The notes under the pieces were generated by a model, which saw only the letters and a program-made list of their open reading frames with translations, did no database searches and was not told the origin of the DNA. Shown piece after piece: positions 40,068-51,404 of a stretch of 64,000 bases of DNA. The first letter of the stretch is position 1, and every line of letters begins with the position of its first letter. Origin of the DNA: Botryotinia globosa. Its lineage: Eukaryota > Ascomycota > Leotiomycetes > Helotiales > Sclerotiniaceae. The DNA lies in assembly GCA_014898425.1 (NCBI GenBank), contig RCSZ01000005.1:2660155-2724154 (forward strand), read 5' to 3'. The translations under genes and the position numbers were made by a program.

Positions 40068-40232
40068 ATTAGTAATGTACTGAAATACTAGAATTCAATA
40101 CATTCCTATTCAAATTAGATTAGAAATAAGAGATTTCGATTCAATTTGAAATGAGAAATAAAATTTTATCATCTAATATAAATAGGAATATATATTCTTT
40201 ATTGGATTCCAGTATTTCAGCATATTACTAAT
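40068..40232. mobile_element. 165-bp TIR miniature element
   Basis: ATTAGTAATGTACTGAAATA at the left mirrors TATTTCAGCATATTACTAAT at the right, and the pairing continues inward (AATTCAATACATTCCTATT against AATAGGAATATATATTC). It is almost a foldback and has no coding capacity. The target duplication is unclear in the AT-rich flank. Confidence 0.55.
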
Positions 40233-40246
40233 ATTCTTTGGATATA

Positions 40247-40710
40247 TAGTAAAACCTCTCTATAAGGATCCCCCCTATAAGGATAACCTCTATTATCCTT
40301 ATTTTTTTTTAGTCCCAAAAATTTTTAGAGCTAAAAAAGACCTATATCCTTAAAACCTTTTTATAAGGATATCCTTATAATTTCCGGTCCCAGGATCACG
40401 TGTATCCTTATTGAACCAATGAAATCATCAGGATTTAAACTATGATATAATATTATATAGAGAATTTAGTTACATTTCGATCTCAAGATTATATATATTC
40501 TTATTAAACGAATAGAATTATTAGAATTAATTATTAGATTAGTTATTATATAATCGATTTTAATTATTTTTTATGAAAGTGGAAAAAGTTACGAAATAGT
40601 CACGGAATATAACCCGATCGGGATTAGTCGGATACCTCTATATAAGGATACCTCTATATATCCTTAAAAATGACTACAAAAACCGATATCCTTATAGAGA
40701 GGTTTTACTA
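40247..40710. mobile_element. 464-bp TIR element (TAGTAAAACC family)
   Basis: The ends TAGTAAAACCTCTCTATAAG and CTTATAGAGAGGTTTTACTA are inverted repeats flanked by TA (40245-40246 and 40711-40712). Internal direct and inverted copies of CTATATAAGGAT occur. There is no transposase. Other copies: 25577-25745 and 44178-44496, both truncated. Confidence 0.75.
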
Positions 40711-40804
40711 TATTAATATATACGAGAATGATATAATCTTCTTTCTAAATATACTAATTGTAATATCAATATGCTCATATACCACACAGTTTTACTATAG
40801 TATA

Positions 40805-41326
40805 CCATTGCCTACACTGGTTTTCAAACAGAAGGCAACTGTCTAGGTAGTATTCTCTCTTTATATTTCTGAACTTATAGCATGTATTAGCAGCTCGATC
40901 GAAACCGGCTGACAGCTTAGCGCCCTTTTTCCCTTCGCGGTCAGTGTGGGAAAGGATTGGTTGTGCGGAGTCATTTAACGGCGTCGCTATGAAAGCCAGT
41001 AGGGGTCAAAGATCTCACACGTTAGAAATAAGAAATTAAGTTATTAACATCATTAGAACAAAGGTCGTGGCATATTTCAAACGCTGGCTGTGTGTTATCT
41101 ACTCATTGGCAATGTTACAGTTATATAACATAGAGCATCAAATTATCAGTTGATCGCCTTTCGCATCTTCTCTCAGGGGTTAATTATAACGTCGGCGAAA
41201 ATAATCATATCAGATATTATCACCTGATACTTTTTATTTGTCTAATTTCAGTTACAAAATATAGTCATGGGAATCAACGCTGATTTTGATATGTATCCTC
41301 GTCTGTTGAAAGCCAGTGTAGACAAA
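40805..41326. mobile_element. Possible 522-bp TIR element
   Basis: The left end CCATTGCCTACACTGGTTTT is mirrored by CCAGTGTAGACAAA at the right, and TA flanks both sides (40803-40804 and 41327-41328). The TIR is about 17 bp and imperfect. The interior is balanced in composition and shows no gene. A single similar end lies at about 15897. Confidence 0.45.
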
Positions 41327-41446
41327 TACAGCTGGGAACAAATTACTAACTTCACCAATGTATATTATACAATTAATAATCAGATCGAGATAAAATCAAA
41401 TTATATATTAGTACTAATTGAATAATCCCTTTTGTATTAGCTGGTA

Positions 41447-42189
41447 AATCGATTATTATACTTTCGGGCCACCTCTTTTTTGAGCTATTATTTTATATTA
41501 AAATCACTTTTTCATCTATAAATATCTTTATTAATATAGAATATAATTTGATAAAAATCTATATATATATTATTCAAATCATTCTAGATTTATATTAGAT
41601 TCTTTAGATTCTTACATTTTTTTTGGATTGAGATTTAGAGCTTCAAAATATTGATTTTTGAATTCTTATAGAAATCGTATACAAATTTCAAACTTTTATA
41701 TAATCTTCAATAATTTTTTATTAATAATTATTAAAAGAAAATTATACATCTTTTTGAAAATTTCAAATCTGAATCTATATAGAGATCTAATAAAAAATTT
41801 AAAAATGAATAAATATAGAGATATAATATATAGTGAATTTGGAGTAGTATAAATAATTTCTATAATTCTGAGAGTATATTTTTTAAATATTTATTTATAT
41901 AAAAAATTCTATTTTTTCAAAATATTTTAAAATGAGTTTTTTTTAAATTTATAACAAAATCTTATAATTTATTTTTAACTTTTTTTAAATTTTTTTTATT
42001 ATAGATTTTATAAAATTACAAATTCTTATGTAATTCTTATATAAATTGAAAATCGATATTTTGAAACCTCAGAAATCGATTCATAAAAATCGTAAGAATT
42101 TAATTTTTTTAGAATAGGGTTAAAATAACTTAAATTATATACATAGAAATTTTTATTAAATTGTATTCAATATTGATAGACTAAAAAAG
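41447..42189. mobile_element. Left part of an 816-bp-type TIR element
   Basis: It starts after a TA with AATCGATTATTATACTTTCG, a decayed form of AGTCGACCACCCTACTTTCG, and parallels 30839-31590. It stops at CTAAAAAAG (42189), where a TRIM LTR begins. Its missing right tip appears inverted at 43087-43116. Confidence 0.75.
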
Positions 42190-42748
42190 TGTCACGTGCA
42201 TGGAACTAATACGCATAGAACCAAATAGAAGTTGTAAGCTTTACTATTACGCTACGCATATAATCTGATCAAAAGGCATAGTATCAGGGATTGAAGTTCT
42301 GACAGCTTATTATTATATATATATCCTAATAGAGCTCCCCTCTTTTATTCTTTTCATCCCGAAAAGACTAATTATAGAGATATTTATTTATATAGTTAAC
42401 CATATGATATATAATATAATAATTGTATTAGCTATATCCTCACCATTAATAATCAATTATTAATGAATTCAGAATATTCAATCATTAGGCAGATACATCC
42501 TCGCCTCTAATCCACTTCTTATTAAGAATATCTATTGTATTCCCAATCAAGCAAGCCCAAATCAGAGATCCTAGAATAGTATTCATTTGGCTAATCCCTG
42601 ATACTCTGTTATATACATAGAACCAATACATATGGAATCAAATAGAAGTTATAAGCTTTATCACTATACTATATATATAATCTGATCAAAAGGCATAGTA
42701 TTAGGGATTGAAGTCCTGACAGCTTATTACTATATATATATCCTAACA
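42190..42748 (-). mobile_element. TRIM-like element: two short LTRs, no coding
   Basis: Two direct repeats of about 140 bp (42190-42333 and about 42610-42748), read on the minus strand as TGTTAGGATATATATATAGT...TGTCAC-type ends. They enclose about 275 bp with no reading frame. This layout matches terminal-repeat retrotransposons in miniature. The outer flanks AAAAG (left) and ATTTT (right) do not match each other, but each matches a flank of the inverted LTR at 43117-43258. Confidence 0.7.
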
Positions 42749-43080
42749 ATTTTGAACATTATTTAAAAGAAATATAAAATATAATGAATTTGTATATACT
42801 AATAATAATATATATCGAATATTAAAATTTTATAGTAAAAAAGAATATGGAGAATAATTTTTAAAGATTATATTTTGTATTTAAATTATTCATTTAAAAC
42901 AAATTCAAAGGAAACTTTATAAAAAAGAGGGATAATATTATAATATATATATAATCACATCCAATCGAACTAAATATAATACTAAGCTTTAAGTCGATTG
43001 TATATATAGCTTTATAATATACTCTCTTTAACTCTATAGCTTTTAATTCTAAGATCGATCTTTAAACGCTCGTTGAGTTT
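42749..43080. other. AT-rich segment inside the inferred inversion
   Basis: About 330 bp of AT-rich sequence with no gene. It lies between the TRIM element and the inverted TIR-element tip. Confidence 0.4.
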
Positions 43081-43086
43081 AGTACA

Positions 43087-43116
43087 GACCACCCTTTTAC
43101 ATCAAAAATCACTTTT
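43087..43116. mobile_element. Inverted right tip of a TIR element
   Basis: ACCACCCTTTTACATCAAAA followed by ATCACTTTT is the reverse complement of the right-end segment of the 816-bp family (compare 31590-31620). It is joined directly to an LTR at 43117 and is the piece missing from 42189. Confidence 0.65.
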
Positions 43117-43258
43117 TGTTAGGATATATATATAGTAGTAAGCTGTCAGGACTTCAATCCCTGATACTGTGCCTTTTGGTCAGATTGTATACGTGGCGTA
43201 GTGATAAAGCTTACAACTTCTATTTGGTTCCATGCGTATTGGTTCCATGCACGTGACA
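43117..43258 (+). repeat. Solo TRIM LTR (142 bp), opposite orientation
   Basis: It runs from TGTTAGGATATATATATAGT to CATGCACGTGACA and is the best preserved copy. Its left flank CTTTT is the complement of AAAAG at 42185-42189. Its right flank AAAAT is the complement of ATTTT at 42749-42753. Confidence 0.8.
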
Positions 43259-43704
43259 AAAATATCAATTATTAATTATTTCATTTAGATTTTCACCTTT
43301 ATTATTATTATTATAATCATTGTTTTTTATATTAATGAAAGTGAATATAATAATTAGAATAGATTTTTTTTGATTTCGGCTATTTTGATATGAATTAAAT
43401 GAATAGGTTTATATTTAGTAAAAAGTATTTCTATATTGAATAGATTTGTTTTGTTTATATAAAAAAATTCTTTTAATAAAGAAAAACTTGGGTATATAAA
43501 AACAGAATAGAATCGGAGTATAATTGGCTTTATTTAATAAAATATTAAAACAATTAAAGATATTAAAGATATTAATATTATTAATATCTATTAGATTATA
43601 ATTTTAAAAATGGAATGGATTTTGTAATATATATAGAGTTCTAGGATTATTAGAACAAGATAATATAGGATATCTATTTGCTACATATACAACTAATTGC
43701 TATA
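43259..43704. other. AT-rich intergenic or repeat DNA
   Basis: About 450 bp, AT-rich, with stops in all frames. No defined element was recognised. Confidence 0.4.
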
Positions 43705-44178
43705 TAGCAATCGTACACTTCTATTTGGTCGATCTCAAAAATACACCCAAATACATCATTTTATTACTTTTTAGAAATTAGATTATTATTCTTTTGAATA
43801 GTTTTTTTTAGAATAAATTCAATAATTTAATTATTTATATATAAATGATATTTATAATAAGATTTTCCTTTTTTTTAAAGAATTAATAGATATAATAAAT
43901 ATTTTTAAAATTTTCTTATTAAAAAGTTCTTGAGAATTTGCTTATTTTGGCTGTAATTTATAATATATTAGAATTTGAAAACATTAAATAAATATTCTAT
44001 AATATATAAAATTTCTAAAAATAAAATAAATAATTTTTATTAAAGAAAATATAAAAATAAATAAATTAATATAATTATTTCAAAAATAAATATATAATTT
44101 TGTTTAAAACTAAATATATTTAAATGATGAGTTTTAGTACAAAATGACTATCGACTAAATAGAAGTGCACTAGTACTA
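43705..44178. mobile_element. 474-bp TIR element (CACTTCTATTTGGTCGA family)
   Basis: TAGCAATCGTACACTTCTAT at the left and the complement of ATAGAAGTGCACTAGTACTA at the right are inverted repeats of about 30 bp, with TA flanking both sides. The interior is AT-rich and non-coding. It abuts a truncated TAGTAAAACC element. Confidence 0.6.
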
Positions 44179-44496
44179 TAAAAAAGACCTATATTCTTAA
44201 AACCTCTTTATAAGAATATCCTTATATTTTTCGGTCCCGGGATCACGTATATTCTTATTAGATCAATAGAATTATTAGGATTAGTTATTAGATTATTTAT
44301 TATATAATCGATTTTAATTATTTTTTATGAAAGTAGAAAAAGTTACGAAATGATCACGGAATATAACCAGATCGGAACTAATCGGAAGTGGATTACTACT
44401 ATGTCGGGATTAGTCGGATACCTCTATATAAGGATATCTCTATATATCCTTAAAAATGACTACAAAAACCGGTATCCTTATAGAGAGGTTTTACTA
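44179..44496. mobile_element. Truncated copy of the TAGTAAAACC element
   Basis: It parallels 40325-40710: CCTATATTCTTAAAACC..., TCGGTCCCGGGATCACG, and the right end CTTATAGAGAGGTTTTACTA. The left end is missing where the previous element begins. Confidence 0.65.
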
Positions 44497-46119
44497 TAAC
44501 TTCAATTTTTATAACAGAGTACGGATTCCACAGTATACAAGAGGTCATCGGAGAAGACAGGTTGTATGAGTAATAGAGCGTTGTATTAATCTGGAAAAGG
44601 TATTCAAAGAGATGATCTTTTATACTCCACTTTATTGACTAATCTATGGGGATTCGAGAAGTCCCATCTTATTTCTGCCGGCTAACGGGGAGGCTTAAAA
44701 CTTAGATTCCGGAGTTGACTGAGTGTAGGGATAGGCGAATTATATAATCTTGGGGATGATTATATAAATCTATGTTATTATACTTTTTAAGATATATAAA
44801 ATATTATACCAAGCTTATTTACATGTTTTTTTTAGATTAATAAAATGATCAGAATAAATAAAAGTAGATCGTTTTTAGAAAAAGTTTTTAACGCGTTCTA
44901 AATTTTACAACTAGATCTAAAAGTCAGATGCTAATTATATTAATTTTTTTTAAACAGTTTCAAAATAACTGTTTATAAGATTTTTATAGAATTTAATCGG
45001 ATTTTACAAGATTTTAGGATTAGTTATATATATAATGCAATTTGATTAACATTATATATTATATATTATCAAATCGCTCAACTCTAGCTGAGTGAACAAG
45101 TGCGTGATTTCATAGAGTTTTCTGTCCAGGAAACTAGAGCTCAAACGAGTAACCAAGAGAGTGCATCGCCGCCTGAACGCACGGGCTAGTTTAAAATTAC
45201 CCCTAATTCACCATCACCCCGCTCACCCCTTCAACTTTTCTCAATCATAATATAACTTCAACAGTTCATTGATAAGATTCATTAGGGCTGGAGCTTCGCG
45301 AACGGGCTCATTCAATAGAGCTCAATTAATAGAGCACTTATCCAGCTTCAAGTGTTGAATCTAAGTCATTTTTGAATATCGTCAGGATCAAAACCCTGAA
45401 ATACCTTGATTTTGACAAGTTTCGCCGACCTACCACGTTGTTGGTGTAACAGATTGTATGAAAGCAATCGATTAATTCATCCTATCTAGCACTTAAGGCA
45501 ATTACTAATATGCTATCAATGCCTTTGATATTGTCTCAATGTTTTATATGAGTTCTCTTGATATCAATCAACAATCGATTATCTTGGGAAAGGGGAGGTG
45601 TGGTTCAAACCTTAAATGAAGTAATATAAGCAAGAATACGAGCCAACGAATGATACATCCTGGTATCTTTTTTCTTTCAAATTTTTAATAATCATATAAA
45701 TGATGCAAACCATGTTATTCCTAGCCCAGAACGTTTCTGTTCAAAGGTCGTATAATTAAAGTGAGGCTGTCGGATTGGTATCACAGCAGATTTTACAGTT
45801 AATCACCGCTACCTTCTGACCGACTGCTATAAGATTTTCTACTGATAAACCATCTGCCATCACACTACTGGCTCTGAAATCTCGTTTCACACTCAGCCTC
45901 TCCACTTACCCATTCGCCCTCTACTTCTGACCGCCTCTCTCAACTTTTCAGCTACTCTTCTGTATAGCCTTCGGCCTTTAAGGCGCCGTGCTGTTCGTTT
46001 GCAAGACTTTAAGTCTTCAGCTCGTATTCAAGGTATGCTGAGCCAACTCTTGCTTTCTTTTGAAATGCTTTAAGTGCAGAGAACCTCATTACTCAAATAG
46101 CTTATACCATTTCGAAGTT
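44497..46119. other. Mixed non-coding region upstream of the HxxHC protein gene
   Basis: Positions 44497-44740 and 45080-46119 are balanced in composition, with an AT-rich section between (44740-45075). No supported reading frame. The last 250 bp are C/T-rich (CTCAACTTTTCAGCTACTCT), as expected for a promoter and 5' UTR of the gene at 46120. Confidence 0.45.
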
Positions 46120-46846
46120 ATGACCCTTCGAACTGCATCGGAGGATACTGATGAGTCAGTTGACCAGTCCGCCGTATCTCTTCTGCGAAGGTCTTCGGAA
46201 AGTGAAGCACAATTTTCTCCGAAAAAACGTCAATATATAAGACGCGCCCTCGACACCATCACCCTATTTTGTCTCTTTTCTATCTCAATTGTCGTTATCT
46301 ACAGCGCATTCCAGTACAAGGATAAACAGCCAACACTCAAGTCTCGAACATTCACCTGCGGCAATACAACCGCTGATGCACAGCAAAATGACTGTGTTTA
46401 TGATCCTCTGGCTGTCAGTTGGGTTCCTCGGGAATGTCTTGACTCTACATCTCTTCAAGAGTATAACGACCATGGCCCATGGGAATATTTTCGGAACAAG
46501 AATAGGTCCGGAAAAATAGACCCATTAGACCTTGGCTTCGAAATGTACTATACAACTATTCGAGAGCACGTTGTACACTGTGCTATAGTCTGGCAACGTT
46601 TGCATAGGTCAGTCAGAGATGTTTCTCGCCTAATTTTATATATCTAAGGATTTTATCAGGTTCACTACTGGTTCTCACAAAAATCTTGTGATTACATCCT
46701 CGTTAAGCGAGTCAAAGTTGGAGCACACGGAACACTGCTCTCGTATGTTGATTAAATGGGTTGACAACTTTAACTCCACTAAGCTCCAACAGCTAGAAAC
46801 TCGAAATAACCCTGGCTTTCAAACATGTTCGATACAGGAGATATAA
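46120..46846 (+). CDS. Fungal membrane protein with two HxxHC motifs (UstYa-like)
   Basis: Two exons (46120-46607 and 46660-46846) with a 52-bp intron (GTCAGT...ATCAG) give 224 aa. Residues 1-42 are polar and charged. One membrane helix spans about 44-64 (TITLFCLFSISIVVIYSAF). The exterior part begins CGNTTADAQQNDCVYDPLAV (80-99), a hallmark of a widespread uncharacterised fungal family. It holds HVVHC at 150-154 and HTEHC at 185-189. Paired HxxHC motifs are also the signature of UstYa/DUF3328 proteins, which act in oxidative maturation of peptide metabolites. That functional link is inference. The start at 46120 is preferred because it opens the usual polar tail. An in-frame ATG at 46060 exists. 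No biosynthetic partners are adjacent. Confidence 0.8.
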
Positions 46847-47134
46847 ATCATTCAAAGATGCTGTAATTCTGACTCTGTATAGATTACGAGCTAATTATTT
46901 AGATATGCCATAGCACAAGGTTATGATTTGTGGTTATTTTGGGTTGCAGGCGTATTTTTGAATAGATCATGGAGATTCTGCCCCTTACGCGAAGAACATT
47001 TGCTAATAGAAAATGCGTATGTAGTTATTATAATATTAAGAAACTAAGTATAGAATTGAGATTAGAAAATAAAATTAAGAGTTTATTCGATTTCTTTTAC
47101 TTGTATTATTCTAACTTTTATTATTAGAATTGTA
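46847..47134. other. 3' flank of the HxxHC gene
   Basis: About 290 bp becoming AT-rich after 47010. No gene or repeat recognised. Confidence 0.4.
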
Positions 47135-47644
47135 AGAGTTCTGACCCCTGCTCATAGCACACCATAATGTTTTGTAATATAATCCCTATAAAATTCAGGG
47201 GTTTTTATATAAACTAAAATATTATATAATTATTCTAAATCTTTATATTAAATTATAAAACTTCGATAATAAATAATTTAATATAATATTAATATCAAAA
47301 AACTTCTGACTTATTTTTATATATTTTCATTGAAAAATTATACAAGTTTTTCATTGAAAAAAATTAGAATTTTTAACTTGTAATACTTTTCTTATATAAA
47401 ATAAATGAATTTTTTAAAAGTTCTCGAACTTTTCACTTTATTCCTTTAAAAATATAATCCAAAAAATATTTTTAAAAAAATAATGATTTTTTTTTAATAT
47501 TTCAAACAATTCTAAATCTTTTTATAATATAATTTTCAGGGGTTTCTTATATAATAATGAATAAACTAGAACATGAAAGGCTAAATAATTATATATTTTA
47601 ACTAGAAAAGCGTTATATGTATTATGAGTAGGGGTTAGAACTCT
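47135..47644. mobile_element. 510-bp TIR element (AGAGTTCTGACCCC family)
   Basis: The ends AGAGTTCTGACCCCTGCTCA and TGAGTAGGGGTTAGAACTCT are inverted repeats flanked by TA (47133-47134 and 47645-47646). The interior is AT-rich, with internal copies of TCAGGGGTTT. It is a non-autonomous Tc1/mariner-like MITE. Confidence 0.7.
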
Positions 47645-47872
47645 TATAATAGAAAATATATTAAGGAACATTCGGGAGAATCTAGATAATATCTTAAGTA
47701 ATCAGATTTATTTTAATATAATCAAAACTAGTTATTGAAGATTTACCTTCTTAATATTCTTATTACCTATAAAGGCCGAAGTTGTAAACATTTAAAAAAG
47801 TTAATTTGTTTAGCTTGAGATTCGATCCGAGTGATGTGATTGATTAAAACCTCTGTATATAATATTCTTAGT

Positions 47873-47909
<37 letters not shown>

Positions 47910-48030
47910 TTTAAATTTTTTTTAATAAAATCATTTAAATTAGTTTATTTAGATTAATACAAAAAAAAGAAAAAAAAAGAAAAGTTGTAATTATATATAA
48001 CAAATTAAGAGTTTTCAAATAATATAATTT
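47645..48030. repeat. AT-rich repeat ending at a gene remnant
   Basis: It contains an (AT)n run at about 47878-47905. Its last 70 bp (AAAAGTTGTAATTATATATA...TTTTCAAATAATAT) resemble 27893-27945, so a shared element ends here. The boundary at about 48030 coincides with the start of balanced, coding-like sequence. Confidence 0.5.
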
Positions 48031-48335
48031 TCAGTCTCTTGGCGGCTATTATCGCACTGAGCAGGCTGCGAATAGTATCCTCCTTCGACAGAAAGGCAAT
48101 TCCTTGGGTCAACAGTAGTGACGGTAGTCGATTATAACTCTGATATCAGGATGCGTGAGTGTGAAACTGCGGCCATGGCATTACTGAACATGATGCAAGG
48201 AGTTGGGGCACAGGCAATTATTGACTCATTTCGCACAGTAGCCAACGACGTGGCCGAGAAAGAGGCAAGCGATAATTATCATCTCATCAGAGTTCAACGA
48301 TTTACAAGCCTCCATTTAGTGATAGCAAAAAAGCC
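48031..48335 (+). pseudogene. Gene remnant of unknown family, 5' part lost
   Basis: The sequence abruptly becomes codon-like after the repeat. One frame reads SLGGYYRTEQAANSILLRQ (about 48031-48090) and then hits a stop. Another frame, open from about 48076 to a stop at 48346-48348, gives RMRECETAAMALLNMMQG and further to HLIRVQRFTSLHLVIAKKP. The two pieces cannot be joined by a convincing intron. I do not recognise the protein. The tail overlaps the last codons of the minus-strand regulator by a few bases. The likely reading is a gene whose front was removed by a transposon. A short real gene cannot be excluded. Confidence 0.4.
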
Positions 48336-51036
48336 TCAATCATCGTAGTCACCCCACCAGGCCTTCAAATCTTCTCTTCTCCAGCTCGTCACCCAACCTG
48401 TCTCTTGTTCAATTCTCTTTAGTATATCTAAAATGGCTCGATGTTCGCTCGGGTGACTCATGACCTTTCCTGCAATCCATATGGGCTGGATTGAATTTGT
48501 CCACGCGCCACTAATTGGATTAGGAATCGATTATCAAGAAGAGATGTGGAGATATGGACTTACTGATGTGTATTTGACTCGGAGATAGCACATATCTGGC
48601 GGGCATGCCAAAATATTGATTTCTAAACGAGAAGATCGTTAGCCAGAAATATTTGAAAATGCATTGAATGGTCGAGTTCCAAGATGGAGCAAATGAACCA
48701 GTCCAAGATAGATATCATTGAGATAACGCTAGCTTACCTGTCTTCGTTGTACTTGCAGCCTGTCTGGCCTTTCTTGCAACATCAACAACATTGCTGTATG
48801 ATACAATTGGTTTCCGGAGACTAGTATTCGTTAGTCCAAATCAAGAGGCGCATACATCTCCAGTTCAACCTGCAGGCCCATTTCCATACAAAACGGTCGG
48901 AAATGGGCGATGAATCTCGCCTTCATTGAGCGAGATATTCAAGATTGGCTTCATTTCCTCTGGTCTCACTGTGTACCAATCGTCGAGAAGGCTAACAAGC
49001 TCGATCCACCGACTATCTTGCGTTTCCGGAGCCCATCCTTTACAGGCTTTGAGGTATGCAACGCAGTTGGCGCACAAAAAGACTGCATAATTGGCGTATG
49101 TATCGAAACCATTATCTGGATTTCGAAAAAGCTTGACGTCAGACGAGAAGTCTACATTTGATGCCCAACGTGTTACCGGAATAAGCGTGGTATCCTGAGA
49201 GATCAAAGCACCACAAAGATCTACGATACTTAGCTAGGTTTCGAGAAATGGTGGCGGTATACGCTACCCATGCGAGCAAAACACCAGAACAAAGCTTCCT
49301 CCACCCCGCCGACGAATCCATTGATTCCAACAGCCTCTAGTAAATTTGCACATCCTTCCAGATGCCTCCTCCATTCTTTTGGAGAACCTGATCATTGTCA
49401 AAACTGCTGTCGCCTAGTTTACGACGACTTACAACTCATCATTTCCAGTACACACAATATAACACAGGATGCTATCACAGCAGTATCTCTGCTTTGTAGC
49501 TCTGGCAGAAGAAGATGAATTGCTTCTTGGTACAGCGCTAAGCTTTCCGACGATGACTCGGAGGTTTCCTTCATTTCGATCTGGCGAGCAGATAAAGCCA
49601 AGATCGAGTTCTTGAGATGAGGGATTTTCCTGGCCATTATAGGTATCTTGTGCTCAAAGTGGCGGTTATTGTCGAATTTATCAAGCTAGAGCAAGTTAGT
49701 CAGAACGCAGAGTACAAGATGAATCCCATGGTACCCATGGAGCGAGCTCATCAATCCAGGTTTTCCACAAAATATACTCTCGCTGTGGTGTGATTTCAGT
49801 TGGCCTGAGGTACCCAGCTGATTCCGAGTCTGGGTCTGCCCCTTTATTTCCAGAGAACGATCTCTCGGTGAAGCTAAAATCAGGTGCTTGTAAATCTGGG
49901 GTGCCCACGCGAGTCGGGCAGTTCGATCGCGCAGTGTAGATCAAGTGATCTCTCAAAGTCGAGTGAGATTCCTGGAACTCCGAGCCAGGCAGGAAGATAC
50001 CATCCTGATGGTTATCGAAGACCCCATGCTCGAGCATCTGTGCTTGATTGATATCCGTAAGAATACTTACATTGTTGGGAGGAGGCCTTGATACCTGGGA
50101 TACAGCAGTAGCGGGGGTTGATTGCTGCAAATACCGTAGTGCTAGAAGATCAGCAGCTGCACCTTCGGGATCCGTCTGATCGCTCGATACGTCATGATTA
50201 GGAGATGTCATATGTTCCGCTTCTAGGTTGCTAACACAATGATCTTCATCGGAATACGACTGACCATGAGAAGCTTGACGGTGATATACAGATGAATCCC
50301 TTCTCCGACTGGCGTCTACTTGCATATATTGATCGTTATCTTCTCTGAAAGAATTATCGTCAGGATACGATACGGTCATTGAGTTGGGCGTGTTGAGTGA
50401 AGGAGACTCCGCATGCAATTGGGAATGGTACATGGAAGGTCCGTCAGTCACGGGGACCAGAGGATCCAAATTCTCCCCCAGAGATTTATTGTTGTAAGGA
50501 CTTTCGTAGCTGATCGCTACATGGGTATGACTTAAATTTATCTGTGGTTGATCGTCTATCCGAGATCCTCTCTCAACTTGTGATGTTACATCCACAATCT
50601 TCAAGCCGGTTAGCTAGATCTACGAGGTTTGACCACCCCAAGCTACCTTGAAACGCCGAGCTCTTCTTTTAGAACCCTCCCGCATCGACGGATGCTCTGA
50701 GTCAATTTTCGTTGCATTATCGGTTCGGAATGTTATCTTCGTTCCCCATTCGCACCTCTCTCCTCTGTTATGACAATTGATACATTCTGGCCTGAGTTCG
50801 TCACCTGAGATCAACTATTAGCATCTCTAAATTCAGGATGGCATGGCATTGACTGAGACCCCACATTTCCTTCGTCGCCGACGGCAAACAAGACACCCTG
50901 ATCGGTTCCGTGTCTGCTTCGCTTGGGCAAGGATGCCGGAGGTGTTTGCGGCAGAGGGTTGAAGCTCACTGCTGCCTTCCATAGTAAGCATAGGTCTACT
51001 CCGGAGCATTGACGCCTGCTGTCTAAAGATTACCAA
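48336..51036 (-). CDS. Zn2Cys6 transcription factor (ARCA-like)
   Basis: Nuclear fungal-type regulator, probably for the cluster to its right. Nine exons: 51036-50865, 50804-50647, 50598-49735, 49685-49433, 49387-49268, 49220-48870, 48820-48738, 48622-48564, 48510-48336. They give 744 aa with every phase matching. The zinc cluster is Cys48, Cys51, Cys58, Cys65, Cys68, Cys75 (C-x2-C-x6-C-x6-C-x2-C-x6-C) with an Arg-rich loop, followed by RRARRFKIVDVTS. Residues about 115-370 are polar and low in order. The C-terminal half is a fungal-specific TF domain: WIDELAPWLDKFDNNRHF, RHLEGCANLLEAVGINGF, NQLYHTAMLLMLQ and the end GWVTSWRREDLKAWWGDYDD. The first intron needs a GTGGGG donor. The start is uncertain (Met10, 16 and 19 are in frame). 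The substrate or ligand is unknown. Confidence 0.9.
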
Positions 51037-51404
51037 AAAGAAGCAGGTTTCTCAACCCATCTACTTTTGCCTCGAGCTCCGTTTCCCCGCACCCTAGTAC
51101 TCCACTATTTGCACTAAGGGTGGCTTAAACTTCCTATTTAGGAAACGATGAGATTATGTAATTTACTCTTGGCACCAAGACCCATGTTTCAAAATTCACA
51201 CGTGATATTCAGCTGTCCACTAGGTACATGTTACTCCACTCGGCGTTGTTAAAATATACAAACACAATTCTTTGCCAACCTGGAAAGCTCAGCTCTCAGC
51301 TGAAATCATTATCTTCCGATCAGTACAGGCTCTCAACTGACGAAATGTCTTGCTAGTCATATCTACAAGGATGCCTTGGGCAGTACACCGTTATCAATGT
51401 GTTC
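51037..51404. promoter_or_regulatory. Region between transporter 3' end and regulator start
   Basis: 368 bp holding the promoter of the Zn2Cys6 gene and the 3' UTR of the transporter, both on the minus strand. No inverted CGG triplets with clear spacing stand out. Confidence 0.4.

Noticed and set aside
41658..41852. 64-aa frame as a gene
   Set aside because: It lies wholly inside a non-coding TIR element and is AT-rich low complexity.
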